Positions 18,687 to 29,623 of a DNA stretch of 64,000 bases are shown here, one piece after another. Under the pieces are notes generated by a model, which ran no database searches, was not told the DNA's origin, and worked only from the letters and a program-made list of their open reading frames with translations. Made by a program: the position numbers and the translations under genes. Numbering within the stretch: the first letter of the stretch is position 1; every line of letters begins with the position of its first letter. The stretch is from Sphingomonas sp. KR3-1. GTDB lineage: Bacteria > Pseudomonadota > Alphaproteobacteria > Sphingomonadales > Sphingomonadaceae. Location: positions 372,001-436,000 of the forward strand of contig NZ_JBDZDQ010000003.1 in the NCBI RefSeq assembly GCF_040049295.1, read 5' to 3'.

Positions 18687-19150
18687 CGCGCTGCAGGCGC
18701 CTGCGCCTTTGCTGGGGCGCAGGCGCAGCGCGGCTTGGCCTTGCGGACCACGGCAGTGGTGGCGAATTCGGCGCGACTGAGCGTGCCTGACTTGTCCTTG
18801 TCGGCTCCCTGGAAGCGGTCGACTGCCTTTACCGACCATTCCTCGAAGCTCAGCTTGCCGTCATGATCGGTGTCGAGCCGCGCGAAGAACTTGCGGCGCA
18901 GCGCGAAATACTCGTCCTTGGTGATCGTGTCGTTCTTGTCCTTGTCGATCCGGTCAAAGCGCTTCTGCTCGCGGGTCTTGGCGGAGGCGCTGGGCGGTTC
19001 GCCGGGAACATCTTGCTCCGCTTCGGATGCAGTTGACGCCGAAGGGGCCGGCGGAAGCCGGTTTTCGGTGCTCGCACTGCCGCGAAACAGGAACAGGCCG
19101 GCCACGACCAGCAGCAACGTCGCCCCCGCCCCCACCAAATAGCGCCACAT
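18656..19150 (-). CDS. Membrane-anchored or exported EF-hand protein
   Basis: The 164-residue protein begins with a hydrophobic helix ([17 protein letters not shown]) acting as signal anchor, then a low-complexity Ser/Pro/Glu linker. Three EF-hand type loops follow: [24 protein letters not shown] and [12 protein letters not shown], each with the 1-3-5-12 oxygen ligands. Calcium binding is likely; the target is unknown. A short Cys/Ala/Pro-rich tail ([13 protein letters not shown]) ends the protein. Its 3' end overlaps the 3' end of trmFO by 31 bases on the opposite strand. Confidence 0.88.
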   Translation of the reverse strand: MWRYLVGAGATLLLVVAGLFLFRGSASTENRLPPAPSASTASEAEQDVPGEPPSASAKTREQKRFDRIDKDKNDTITKDEYFALRRKFFARLDTDHDGKLSFEEWSVKAVDRFQGADKDKSGTLSRAEFATTAVVRKAKPRCACAPAKAQAPAARQEPADDSDD

Positions 19151-19194
19151 CGTCTCTCTCCCCGTGTTGCCGGGAGGCTAACCCGGCCGGACGG

Positions 19195-19854
19195 TCAGCG
19201 TCCAGTCAGCCGGTGCCAGAGCAGCCGGCCCACGCGCCCGGGCGCACCCGCGGGCTGGGGCGCTTCGGCAAGGTCGAGCCGCGCGCGGTGCGCCAGCGCG
19301 CCGAGCGCACGGCCCTGGCGGCTCCATTTGGCCTTGGCGGCGGCAGCAAGCAGCGGCCTGGCAAGGTCACGCGCAGTGGCACGCTCCCCCTCCGCCTCGA
19401 GGTTGCGTGCAAGATCTGCAATCGCCCAGCCCTGCCCCGCCTCCGCAAGCGGATCGCCCCGGCTGCCGAGCAGCGTGCCCGCAGCGGTGAACAAGTGTCC
19501 GCGCCCTTCGCCGAACCGGCGCATCGCGTCCTCGTTCATCAGCTCCTCCTCGATAAGCACTTCCCAGCCATGGACGATCGGCACCAGCGAAGCGCCGGTG
19601 ACGCCATGACGCAGCACGTCGGCCTCGAGCGCCTTGAGCACCGGCTCGGCAGGCGCCGGTGCGCGATCGAGCTTCTCCAGCGCCTCGCGCCACCAGGCGA
19701 GCCGCATCTGGCCGAGCGCAGGTTCGCGGGTGGTGCGCAATAATTTTCCGAGGGCATCATCGAGCGCGAGCAGCGCCGCCAGCCCGGCCCGGCCGGCGGG
19801 CTGGGCATAGGTAAGTATCAGATCTCGTTCCGGATCCTCCACGATGCCCGTCAC
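19195..19854 (-). CDS. Squalene/phytoene synthase family protein
   Basis: The 219-residue protein starts at GTG 19854, six bases after GGAGGG, rather than at the upstream in-frame codons. It retains the family shape (LRTTREPALGQMRLAWWREAL, GWEVLIEEELM) and a late Asp-containing IADLARNLEAEG. The aspartate-rich DxxxD motifs of true squalene/phytoene synthases are weak: the first is not clearly seen. It is shorter than the roughly 280-residue enzymes. This sub-group resembles the NDUFAF6-like assembly factors of respiratory complex I, but that is inference, since the nuo operon is far away in the window. Confidence 0.8.
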   Translation of the reverse strand: MTGIVEDPERDLILTYAQPAGRAGLAALLALDDALGKLLRTTREPALGQMRLAWWREALEKLDRAPAPAEPVLKALEADVLRHGVTGASLVPIVHGWEVLIEEELMNEDAMRRFGEGRGHLFTAAGTLLGSRGDPLAEAGQGWAIADLARNLEAEGERATARDLARPLLAAAAKAKWSRQGRALGALAHRARLDLAEAPQPAGAPGRVGRLLWHRLTGR

Positions 19855-19959
19855 GCTGCGCCCTCCAGGCATAAGGGGCGCGTTAACCACCCGGATTTAT
19901 ACGTACTTAGCGACAATCGGTCCAAGGTGCCTCGTTCATCGGGGATGAGGGGCCCTTCT

Positions 19960-21987
19960 ATGCGTGAAGGACGGGGTAAAGTGGTGGCTGCGCGCGCCTT
20001 TCTGAGCAAGCTTGCGCGCGACACGCGCGCCAACACGCTCGCCATCATGGGCATGGCCTTGATTCCCCTCGCGGGCATGGTTGGCGGTGGCATCGACATC
20101 AGCCGCATGTACATCGTCAAGACGCGGCTGCAACATGCCTGCGACGCCGGCGCGCTGGCGGGGCGCAAGTCGATGGGCGGCGGCACCTGGACGCAGACCC
20201 TGAACGGGGTGGCCAACTATCCCCAGGTCACCGCGGCGCAGTTCTTCGAATCGAACTACAACAGCGCCGCCTATGGGGCGAGCAACGTCACCAAGAGCTT
20301 CACCGAGAGCGCGGGCAAAGTGAGCGGCACCGCGTCGGCTACGCTGCCGATGACGCTGATGCGACTGTTCGGCAAGACCACCGAGACGCTTACCGTGACG
20401 TGCGACGCCGAAATGCGCCTTCCGAACACCGACGTGATGTTCGTGCTCGACAATACCGGATCGATGGACTGGTGCCCGAACGGCGACACTTCCACCTGCA
20501 GCGGCAAGACCACATCGCGTATTGGCCAGCTGCGTATCGCAGTGAAGTGCTTCTACCAGATCGTGGCGCGGCTCGACATTCCCGACGTCGATTGCGATGG
20601 CGACGAGCCGAGCGGCGGTACCGGTGACCAGGTGCAGATCCGCTTCGGGTTCGTGCCTTACTCGGTGAACGTCAACGTCGGCCGCCTGTTGCCGGCCAGC
20701 TATATGCCGAGCACCTGGCAGTACCAGACGCGACAGCTGGTCTCGGTCGCCTATCCCAGCAACGGCAACGCCAGCCAGACCTCGTCGAACACGACGAGCG
20801 ATGTGGGCGCCTGGATCCCCAAGAACTATACGGTAACCCGCAGCAGCAGCAACGCGAGCGACAGCTGGTGCAAGAGCAATGCTCCGTCCAGCACCACGAC
20901 GAACGGTACCACCACCCAGACGACGTTGAGCACAACGGAATATCCGGGCTACCGCACCGTCACCTACAAGACCGATGCTCCGTCGACGAAGCGCGAATAT
21001 CAGTACAACAGCTTCAGCGGGAAGGTCTGCTATTTCGACACGCGCGATACCGTCACCACGACGACCAAGACCTACACACGCAACGATACCGCGCAGGCAA
21101 CCTGGAAATATGGGCCGATGGATGTCGACATTTCGGCATTCAAGACCGGCGCCAGCTCGATCCAGATGCGGATCGGCAACAATGGCGCGATGAAGACGGT
21201 GACGTGGAATGGCTGCATCGAGGAGCGCCGCACGATCACGGGCACCAGCTTCGATCCGATCCCGACGGGCGCGACCGATCTCGACATCGCCACCGCTCCG
21301 ACCGGCGACAGCCAGACGCAGTGGAAGCCTTCGCTCGGCGACGTCGAATATATGCGCCGCAACAGCAGCAACAACTACACCCGCGACCCCATCCCGTCGT
21401 CGACGACCAACTTCGCCCAGCCGGACGATTACTGCCCAAGCGAGGCGCACAAGATGGAAGCCTGGACCCCGCAGGCATTCGACGACTATGTCGATGGACT
21501 GACGCCGGTGGGCAATACCTATCACGATATCGGCCTGCTCTGGGGAGCGCGCCTCATGTGGCCGACGGGCATCTTCCGCTCGGAGAACGAGTTCACCCCC
21601 AAGGGCGGCGAGATCCAGCGCCACATCATCTTCATGACCGATGGTGACACGCAGACCAGCTCGGCGAACTACGCCGCCTATGGCCTGCCCTGGTACGACC
21701 TGCGCAACGTCGCCTCCGGTGACCTGGGCACTTCGCCGGCGACTTTCGATCTCGACGACGAGGTCAATGCGCGCTTCCTGGCGCTGTGCAAGACGATCAG
21801 CAGCAACAATATCACGCTGTGGGTGATCGCCTTCGGCACCAGCACGTCGCAGGCGACGAAAGACCGTCTGACGAAATGTGCCAGCTTCGGCGGCGGCCAC
21901 TATTTCACGGCAGACGACGGCCCGAAGCTGCAACAGACGTTCAAATCGATCGCGGACCAGATCTCCCAGCTGAGGCTCACCAAATGA
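19960..21987 (+). CDS. TadG-like VWA domain pilus-associated protein
   Basis: The 675-residue protein starts at ATG 19960 with GAGGGG nine bases upstream. Residues about 20-70 hold the TadE/TadG N-terminal hydrophobic helix (IMGMALIPLAGMVGGGIDIS) and LQHACDAGALAGRKSM, as in Flp pilus-assembly TadG proteins. A von Willebrand A domain follows with the metal site DNTGSMD near residue 165 and IIFMTDGDTQTSS near 560. Between these is a long Ser/Thr/Asn-rich region of about 250 residues. It should sit in the envelope. It overlaps the next gene (ATGA), and the three genes form one operon. Confidence 0.9.
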   Translation: MREGRGKVVAARAFLSKLARDTRANTLAIMGMALIPLAGMVGGGIDISRMYIVKTRLQHACDAGALAGRKSMGGGTWTQTLNGVANYPQVTAAQFFESNYNSAAYGASNVTKSFTESAGKVSGTASATLPMTLMRLFGKTTETLTVTCDAEMRLPNTDVMFVLDNTGSMDWCPNGDTSTCSGKTTSRIGQLRIAVKCFYQIVARLDIPDVDCDGDEPSGGTGDQVQIRFGFVPYSVNVNVGRLLPASYMPSTWQYQTRQLVSVAYPSNGNASQTSSNTTSDVGAWIPKNYTVTRSSSNASDSWCKSNAPSSTTTNGTTTQTTLSTTEYPGYRTVTYKTDAPSTKREYQYNSFSGKVCYFDTRDTVTTTTKTYTRNDTAQATWKYGPMDVDISAFKTGASSIQMRIGNNGAMKTVTWNGCIEERRTITGTSFDPIPTGATDLDIATAPTGDSQTQWKPSLGDVEYMRRNSSNNYTRDPIPSSTTNFAQPDDYCPSEAHKMEAWTPQAFDDYVDGLTPVGNTYHDIGLLWGARLMWPTGIFRSENEFTPKGGEIQRHIIFMTDGDTQTSSANYAAYGLPWYDLRNVASGDLGTSPATFDLDDEVNARFLALCKTISSNNITLWVIAFGTSTSQATKDRLTKCASFGGGHYFTADDGPKLQQTFKSIADQISQLRLTK

Positions 21988-22604
21988 TCCGGCGGCGCTT
22001 CCCCAGCCTGGCCCGCGACGCGCGCGGCGCGACGGTCGTCGAATTTGCGATGATCGCGCCGGTAATGGGCATATTGCTGCTCGGCGCCTTCGATGTCGCG
22101 CACACGCTCTACATGCGCGCGGTGCTGCAGGGCATCGTCCAGAAGGTGGGCCGCGATTCGACGCTGGAGAGCGGGCTGGACGCCGCCAACCAGGCCATCC
22201 TGGACGCCAAGGTCACCGCGCAGGCCAAGGCCCTGTCGAACAACGCCACAGTGACGATCACCCGCAAATGGTATCGCACCTTCAGCGATGCCGCGGTCGC
22301 CAAGTTCGAGCCATTCACCGATACCAATGGCAACGGCACCTGCGACGGGCCGCAGGGCCTGACGCCCGGCGAGCCCTATCAGGACAATAATGGCAACGGC
22401 CATTGGGACGCGACCGGCGGCAACGAGAGCCAGGGCGGCGCCAAGGATGCCGTGGTCTACACGGTGAACGTCACCTACCCGCGCATGTTTCCGGTCTACC
22501 GGATCATCGGCGGCGGCACGACCACCACGGTCATCGCCTCCACCGTGCTGCGCAACCAGCCCTATGGCGATCAGGGCTCCGCCACCGTGAGGAATTGCCC
22601 GTGA
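21984..22604 (+). CDS. TadE-like pseudopilin with calcium-type loops
   Basis: The 206-residue protein has the TadE signature: a short basic leader, then ARGATVVEFAMIAPVMGILL with the conserved Glu after the G-A-T-V-V-E pattern, and one hydrophobic helix. The C-terminal half contains DTNGNGTCDG and DNNGNGHWDA (about residues 112-150), which look like calcium-binding Asp/Asn/Gly loops. It starts inside the TadG-like gene (ATGA overlap) and its TGA shares a base with the next ATG. Minor pseudopilins of this type are processed and assembled with Flp pili, but none of the other tad genes are in the window. Confidence 0.88.
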   Translation: MIRRRFPSLARDARGATVVEFAMIAPVMGILLLGAFDVAHTLYMRAVLQGIVQKVGRDSTLESGLDAANQAILDAKVTAQAKALSNNATVTITRKWYRTFSDAAVAKFEPFTDTNGNGTCDGPQGLTPGEPYQDNNGNGHWDATGGNESQGGAKDAVVYTVNVTYPRMFPVYRIIGGGTTTTVIASTVLRNQPYGDQGSATVRNCP

Positions 22605-23305
22605 TGCGCACGCCCCGCCTCCTCCGCCGCCTGCGCCGCGATCGAAGCGGCCTGGCGATGCTCGAATTCGCGATGATGCTGCCGATCTTCGCGACGATGT
22701 GCCTCGGCGGCGCCGAGCTGACCAACTACATCATCACCAAGATGCGACTGAGCCAGATCGCGCTGCAGCTGGCTGACAACGCCGCGCGTATCGGCTCGGG
22801 CACGCAGCTCGAGGCGAAGACGATCAGCGAACTGGACATCAACGACCTGCTGACCGGCGCCGATCTGCAAGCGGGCGAGCTCAAGCTGTTCACCAACGGC
22901 CATGTGATCATCTCGAGCGTCGAGCCCGACACGGCCACGGGGCATGATGGCAAGTCGCTGATTCGCTGGCAGCGCTGCAAGGGCGACAAGACCAATCTCA
23001 CCTCGAAATACACGCCCGGCCAGAACAATCTGGTGGGTGTGGGCGACGACACGCGTCTGGTCGGTGCGCCGTCCGGCGGCGTGACGATGTTCGTCGAGCT
23101 GCGCTACATCTACACGCCACTGATCAAGACCGCGCTGTCACCGACCACCGAATTCCGGGAAATCGCGTCGATGATGGTGCGCGATCGCCGCGACACCAGC
23201 GACGACAGCAAGAAGTCGGACGGCACGAACAACCCGGACTCGGTGCACCCCAACGGGGTCTACAAGGTTACCGGCGTGACCGCGGCGCAATCGGCCAACT
23301 GCTGA
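22604..23305 (+). CDS. TadE-like pseudopilin, second copy
   Basis: The 233-residue protein has the same plan as its neighbour: basic leader MRTPRLLRRLRRDRSG, then LAMLEFAMMLPIFATMCLGG with the conserved Glu. A large, hydrophilic C-terminal domain follows, which is not similar to the preceding protein by eye. The ATG at 22604 is favoured over GTG 22601 because GAGGA is better spaced and the TGATG overlap is typical of coupling. A terminator follows. Confidence 0.88.
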   Translation: MRTPRLLRRLRRDRSGLAMLEFAMMLPIFATMCLGGAELTNYIITKMRLSQIALQLADNAARIGSGTQLEAKTISELDINDLLTGADLQAGELKLFTNGHVIISSVEPDTATGHDGKSLIRWQRCKGDKTNLTSKYTPGQNNLVGVGDDTRLVGAPSGGVTMFVELRYIYTPLIKTALSPTTEFREIASMMVRDRRDTSDDSKKSDGTNNPDSVHPNGVYKVTGVTAAQSANC

Positions 23306-23325
23306 GCCTTCCGGGCCGGGAAAAG

Positions 23326-23353
23326 AAAAGGCCGGGGGCGACCCCGGCCTTTT
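23326..23353. terminator. Bidirectional terminator between the Tad-like operon and pdhB
   Basis: AAAAGGCCGGGG pairs perfectly with CCCCGGCCTTTT across a short loop. The symmetric A and T runs allow it to end transcripts from both sides. Confidence 0.88.
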
Positions 23354-23376
23354 CCATGTTCGCTCCTGGGCGAAGA

Positions 23377-24795
<1,419 letters not shown>

Positions 24796-24796
24796 C

Positions 24797-25843
24797 TCAG
24801 TAGGACTCCACCAGCACGTCGGTATACAGTTCAGCGGGATCGGGCTCGGGCGTCTGCTCGGAGAAGTCCGCGGCCTCGTTGACGATCTTGCGGATCTCCT
24901 GCTCGATCGTCTTCAACTCGGCCTCGGTGACCTTCAACTCCTCGAGCTCGCGCTTGACCTGCTCGATCGGATCGGACTTGTCGCGGACCGACTGGACCTC
25001 CTCGCGGCTGCGATACTTGGCCGGATCGGACATCGAGTGGCCGCGATAGCGATAGGTCTTCATCTCGAGGATGATCGGGCCCTTGCCCGCGCGGACCCAG
25101 GCCAGCGCCTCCTCGGCGGCACCGCGGCAGGCGAGCACGTCCATGCCGTCCACCTGGATGCCGGGGATGCGGAAGCTCTCGCCGCGGCGATAAAGCTGGT
25201 CTTCGGACGACGAGCGGTTGACCGAGGTGCCCATGGCGTACTGGTTGTTCTCGATCACATAGATGATCGGGAGCTTCCACAGCTCGGCCATGTTGAAGCT
25301 CTCATACACCTGGCCCTGGTTCGACGCGCCGTCGCCGAAATAGGCCATGGCGACGCCGCCATCCTCGTTATACTTGTGCGCGAACGCCAGGCCGGTGCCG
25401 AGCGACACCTGCGCGCCGACGATGCCATGGCCGCCATAGAACTTCTTCTCGGTCGAGAACATGTGCATCGAGCCGCCCTTGCCGCGGCTGATGCCGGCGG
25501 CACGGCCCGTGAGCTCGGCCATGATCACCTTGGGATCGATGCCGTAGGCGAGCATGTGGCCATGATCGCGATACCCCGTGATCACCGAGTCCTTCTCGCC
25601 GTCGAGCGCGGACTGCAGGCCGACCGCAACGGCTTCCTGGCCGATATAGAGGTGGCAGAAGCCGCCGATGAAGCCGAGGCCATAGAGCTGGCCGGCCTTT
25701 TCCTCGAAACGGCGGATCAGCAGCATCTGCTTGTAGAATTCGAGCAGCTGCTCCTTGGAAGCCTCGAACCGCTTCGGCTCTTCGGGCCGCTCGCGGTTGG
25801 TCTTTGCGGGTTCAGTCGTTTTGCGTGCCGGTGCTTTGGCCAC
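24797..25843 (-). CDS. pdhA: Pyruvate dehydrogenase E1 component subunit alpha
   Basis: The 348-residue protein has the E1-alpha thiamine diphosphate fold: [17 protein letters not shown], the site around [22 protein letters not shown] loop, and the cofactor motif GDGASNQGQ closing with [13 protein letters not shown] charged N-terminal extension (first 40 residues) is usual in this group. The next gene on the strand is pdhB. The 176 bases upstream, to 26019, hold the likely operon promoter and no gene. Confidence 0.98.
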   Translation of the reverse strand: MAKAPARKTTEPAKTNRERPEEPKRFEASKEQLLEFYKQMLLIRRFEEKAGQLYGLGFIGGFCHLYIGQEAVAVGLQSALDGEKDSVITGYRDHGHMLAYGIDPKVIMAELTGRAAGISRGKGGSMHMFSTEKKFYGGHGIVGAQVSLGTGLAFAHKYNEDGGVAMAYFGDGASNQGQVYESFNMAELWKLPIIYVIENNQYAMGTSVNRSSSEDQLYRRGESFRIPGIQVDGMDVLACRGAAEEALAWVRAGKGPIILEMKTYRYRGHSMSDPAKYRSREEVQSVRDKSDPIEQVKRELEELKVTEAELKTIEQEIRKIVNEAADFSEQTPEPDPAELYTDVLVESY

Positions 25844-26019
25844 AGGAAATCCTCGTCCGGGGAGGGGAAGGCGGGTGCCTATAAGCGCGTTTTCGCCCGC
25901 CGTGCAACTAACGCGCGGATTGCGGTGCCGTTCACCTGACGCAAGGGCAATTGCAGTTTATGCAATCAAGAATGACACTGGCGCACGTTGCAGTGCACCT
26001 AACTCCGTGAGCGCGAAAA

Positions 26020-26367
26020 TCAGCGCCCGGCGGGGGTCGGTGCGTGCTTGTCGAGGGGGATGACGACTTCGTCCGGACGCACGACATTAAGCTGCTTGCG
26101 GGCGAGCTCGTCGGCCAGATCGGGATCGACGCCGCGCTTCTGGTCGAGCAGATCGACGCGGTTCTTCAGTGCAGCGCGCTTCTTGTCGAGCGTGGCATAT
26201 TCGGCGCTCTTCTGGTCGTACTCGGCCTTGATTTCTTTCGAGGCCATGATGCCGGTGGGACCGAGCACGGCATTGTAGCCGAAAAAGCCCATGGCGATCA
26301 GCACCGCGGCGGGCAGGCCCGCACGGCGAAGCAGCGACTGGATCGGAGAGGCGTTACGCGAGCGCAT
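26020..26367 (-). CDS. ftsB: Septum formation initiator FtsB/DivIC family protein
   Basis: The 115-residue protein has one transmembrane helix (residues 18-36), then a coiled coil with KSAEYATLDKKRAALKNRVD, and ends with the family pattern DPDLADELARKQLNVVRPDEVV. Proteins of this kind bridge FtsL and FtsQ in the divisome. Position between eno and pdhA is the usual alphaproteobacterial arrangement and supports the call. It is 90 bases after eno on the same strand. Confidence 0.9.
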   Translation of the reverse strand: MRSRNASPIQSLLRRAGLPAAVLIAMGFFGYNAVLGPTGIMASKEIKAEYDQKSAEYATLDKKRAALKNRVDLLDQKRGVDPDLADELARKQLNVVRPDEVVIPLDKHAPTPAGR

Positions 26368-26457
26368 GCTGGTGATTCTCGCTTAACCATGCGCCCCGCG
26401 CAAGGCCCGTATTGCTGCGTAAGGGGCGAGCTCGCTGCCCGCCCCTAGCGCTTTTGC

Positions 26458-27747
<1,290 letters not shown>

Positions 27748-27796
27748 CTAGGTATGGGGTATTGAGGGCGCGTCGCGGCCTCTAACGGCAACCGAT

Positions 27797-27821
27797 GGAA
27801 CTCGCAAACGTGGCCGTGGTT
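27797..27821 (+). promoter_or_regulatory. Possible sigma-EcfG promoter for the membrane-stress cluster
   Basis: GGAAC (27797-27801) is followed after 16 bases by GGTT (27818-27821), one mismatch from the CGTT -10 element. It lies 30 bases upstream of the ATG at 27852 and overlaps the longer reading frame that would start at 27795, which supports the downstream start. Confidence 0.5.
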
Positions 27822-27851
27822 GTTTCGCAAAAGGCATGGAGGGTTTTTGGC

Positions 27852-28301
27852 ATGGCTGACGAAACGACGGGCGAGACGATCGACGCGACCGCCGAGGAAG
27901 TGAAGCGGACCGCTTCGGACACGATCCGCGAAAAGGCTGGCGAGATCGGCAGCCAGGCAGCCGAGCGTGCGCGCGCCTTTGCCGGCGAAGGCAAGGAACG
28001 AGCAACCGGAGCGCTCGATGAAGTCGCCAAGATGATGCAGTCCGCGGCGCTCGACGTCGATGCGCGGCTCGGCGAGCAATATGGCAAATATGCCCGCACG
28101 GCGGCAGACGGGATCTCGAGCTTCGCCGACAATCTGCGCGGCAAGGAAGTCGACGACCTGATCGAGGACGTCTCGGCGTTCGTGCGCAAGAGCCCGGCGG
28201 TGGCGATCGGCGTCGCCGCGGGCTTGGGCTTCGTGCTGGCGCGCCTGATCAAGTCCGGGGTCGATGCGGCGTCCGACGCTGCCGACAACGACAAGGCATA
28301 G
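27852..28301 (+). CDS. Helical membrane-associated protein with C-terminal glycine zipper
   Basis: The 149-residue protein starts at ATG 27852 with GGAGGG eight bases upstream. Most of it is long, charged amphipathic helix (TAEEVKRTASDTIREKAGEI and similar, LEA/apolipoprotein-like). It ends in a hydrophobic segment SPAVAIGVAAGLGFVLARLI, the pattern of ElaB/DUF883-type membrane anchors. A role in envelope or ribosome protection under stress is inferred only from family style and the possible EcfG promoter. It heads a four-gene operon. Confidence 0.82.
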   Translation: MADETTGETIDATAEEVKRTASDTIREKAGEIGSQAAERARAFAGEGKERATGALDEVAKMMQSAALDVDARLGEQYGKYARTAADGISSFADNLRGKEVDDLIEDVSAFVRKSPAVAIGVAAGLGFVLARLIKSGVDAASDAADNDKA

Positions 28302-28315
28302 GGGCAAAACGGGGG

Positions 28316-28657
28316 GTGGAAGCACCGGAGCCTGACGAGAAGAGCATCGGCGACCTGTTCCAGCAGCTCGTCGAGGATGGCCGCGGCTATGCCGAAGCCG
28401 AGATCGGCTATTACCGCACCCTGTTCCGCTCGAAGCTGCGCGACGCGCGGACGATGCTCTGGATGGGCGGCGTTGCGCTCGCCCTCGCTTTTTCCGCTGC
28501 GGTCGCGCTGGTCGTGGGGCTCGTGCTCACGCTAGCCCCGGTCGTCGGCCCCGGTTTCGCCACGCTCATCGTTGTTGTCGCGTTCCTCGCGATCTCCGGG
28601 CTGATGGGCTGGCTCGCCTGGACGCATGTGAAGCGCATCTTCAAGGAAAAGCCGTGA
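28316..28657 (+). CDS. Phage holin family-like membrane protein
   Basis: The 113-residue protein starts at GTG 28316 after a run of G. It has a soluble N-terminal helix (SIGDLFQQLVEDGRGYAEAE) and two transmembrane segments near residues 50-72 and 78-100, the pattern of the putative Actinobacteriophage holin superfamily III/YqjE-like proteins. The name reflects a fold family, not lysis: such genes are chromosomal and commonly sit with DUF883/DUF3618 genes, as here. Its stop overlaps the next start by four bases. Confidence 0.85.
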   Translation: MEAPEPDEKSIGDLFQQLVEDGRGYAEAEIGYYRTLFRSKLRDARTMLWMGGVALALAFSAAVALVVGLVLTLAPVVGPGFATLIVVVAFLAISGLMGWLAWTHVKRIFKEKP

Positions 28658-28986
28658 GCGAAAATCCGCATGACGTCGACGCTGCCAAGGCAAGGATCGA
28701 CGCCGCGCGCGCCCAGCTGTTCGGCACGCTCGGCCAGGTGCAGGAGCGGCTGCGGCCTTCCAACCTAGCCCAGGACGCCGTGGAGACCGCGGCGCACGGC
28801 GTTGCTACTGTCGCGCGCAGGGGAGCCGAAGCGGTGCGCAGCCGCCCCCTCGCCGCTGCCGGCATCGCCGCTACCGTGGGCCTAGTGATGGCACGGGGCT
28901 GGATCGGCGACATCCTGGGCAAACGGCATGAAACTCGCGACCCGGCTACGGGTTTGAAGCCCAAAGGCAAGAAAGGATCCTCGTGA
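28654..28986 (+). CDS. DUF3618 domain-containing protein
   Basis: The 110-residue protein starts at GTG 28654 in a GTGA overlap with the preceding gene. AKARIDAARAQLFGTLGQVQ followed by ERLRPSNLAQDA is the DUF3618 signature, and one hydrophobic helix (PLAAAGIAATVGLVMARGWI) follows. The tail is Lys/Gly rich. It is part of the small-membrane-protein operon. Confidence 0.87.
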   Translation: MSENPHDVDAAKARIDAARAQLFGTLGQVQERLRPSNLAQDAVETAAHGVATVARRGAEAVRSRPLAAAGIAATVGLVMARGWIGDILGKRHETRDPATGLKPKGKKGSS

Positions 28987-29309
28987 TGAGCACCAACCCC
29001 GCAAACAGCCAGAAGACCGGGCAGAGCGAGAGCCTGACCGAGAACCCCTATGCGCTGGTCGCCGGCGGCGTCGCGCTGGGCGTGCTCATCGGCATGCTGA
29101 TCCCGCGCAGCCAGAAGGAGCGCGAACTGCTCGAGCCCGCCGGCCGCCAGATCGCCGACCGGGTCACTGGTACCGTCCAGGCCGTGAAGGACGCCGGCAA
29201 AGCGGAGATCGATTCGCTGCTGCCGAGCAAGGAAGCGGCGCAGGACCGCGTGGGTGCGCTGTTCGGCAATCTGGTCGATGCGGCCAAGGGTGCAGCGCAA
29301 AAGGCTTGA
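28986..29309 (+). CDS. Small membrane protein of unknown function
   Basis: The 107-residue protein starts at ATG 28986, sharing a base with the preceding TGA; GTG 28983 is an alternative. ENPYALVAGGVALGVLIGML is a single membrane helix, followed by an arginine and an amphipathic helix with AGRQIADRVTGTVQAVKDAG. The layout again resembles DUF883-like anchored proteins. It is the last gene of the cluster. Confidence 0.8.
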   Translation: MSTNPANSQKTGQSESLTENPYALVAGGVALGVLIGMLIPRSQKERELLEPAGRQIADRVTGTVQAVKDAGKAEIDSLLPSKEAAQDRVGALFGNLVDAAKGAAQKA

Positions 29310-29370
29310 GAAGCGGGCGCCGGCATCGCTAAGGCCTCTATAAAACCAGAAAACGTTTTCGGAGGCTATT

Positions 29371-29589
29371 TTGAGCAAGCTGCACCTCGTCTTCGGCGGT
29401 CGCGTGACCGATCCGCAGACGCTTGATTTCGTCGATCCCTCGAAGCTCGACATCGTCGGCATCTATCCGGACTTCGCCGAGGCGGAGAAGGCCTGGCGCG
29501 GCGCCGCCCAGCGCACGGTGGACGATGCCGAGATGCGCTATGTGGTGGTGCATCTGCACCGGCTGCTCGAGCCCGATCTCGAAGCCTGA
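29371..29589 (+). CDS. DUF4170 domain-containing protein
   Basis: The 72-residue protein begins at TTG 29371, with GGAGG six bases upstream deciding the start. LHLVFGGRVTDPQTLDFVDP and IVGIYPDFAEAEKAWRGAAQ with a late RYVVVHLHRLLEP match DUF4170, a small alphaproteobacterial family. Function is unknown. A GGCCGGGG palindrome follows and separates it from the convergent rhomboid-like gene. Confidence 0.9.
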   Translation: MSKLHLVFGGRVTDPQTLDFVDPSKLDIVGIYPDFAEAEKAWRGAAQRTVDDAEMRYVVVHLHRLLEPDLEA

Positions 29590-29600
29590 CTTATTCTGGT

Positions 29601-29618
29601 CCCCGGCTACGGCCGGGG
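29601..29618. repeat. Short GGCCGGGG palindrome
   Basis: CCCCGGCTACGGCCGGGG is a near-perfect hairpin between two convergent genes. It shares its core with the elements at 9361, 53000 and 55907 and may double as a terminator. Confidence 0.6.
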
Positions 29619-29623
29619 GCCGG

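Noticed and set aside
19195..19854. Calling the squalene/phytoene synthase-like gene a carotenoid biosynthesis enzyme
   Set aside because: The aspartate-rich motifs are weak, the protein is short, and no carotenoid gene is nearby.
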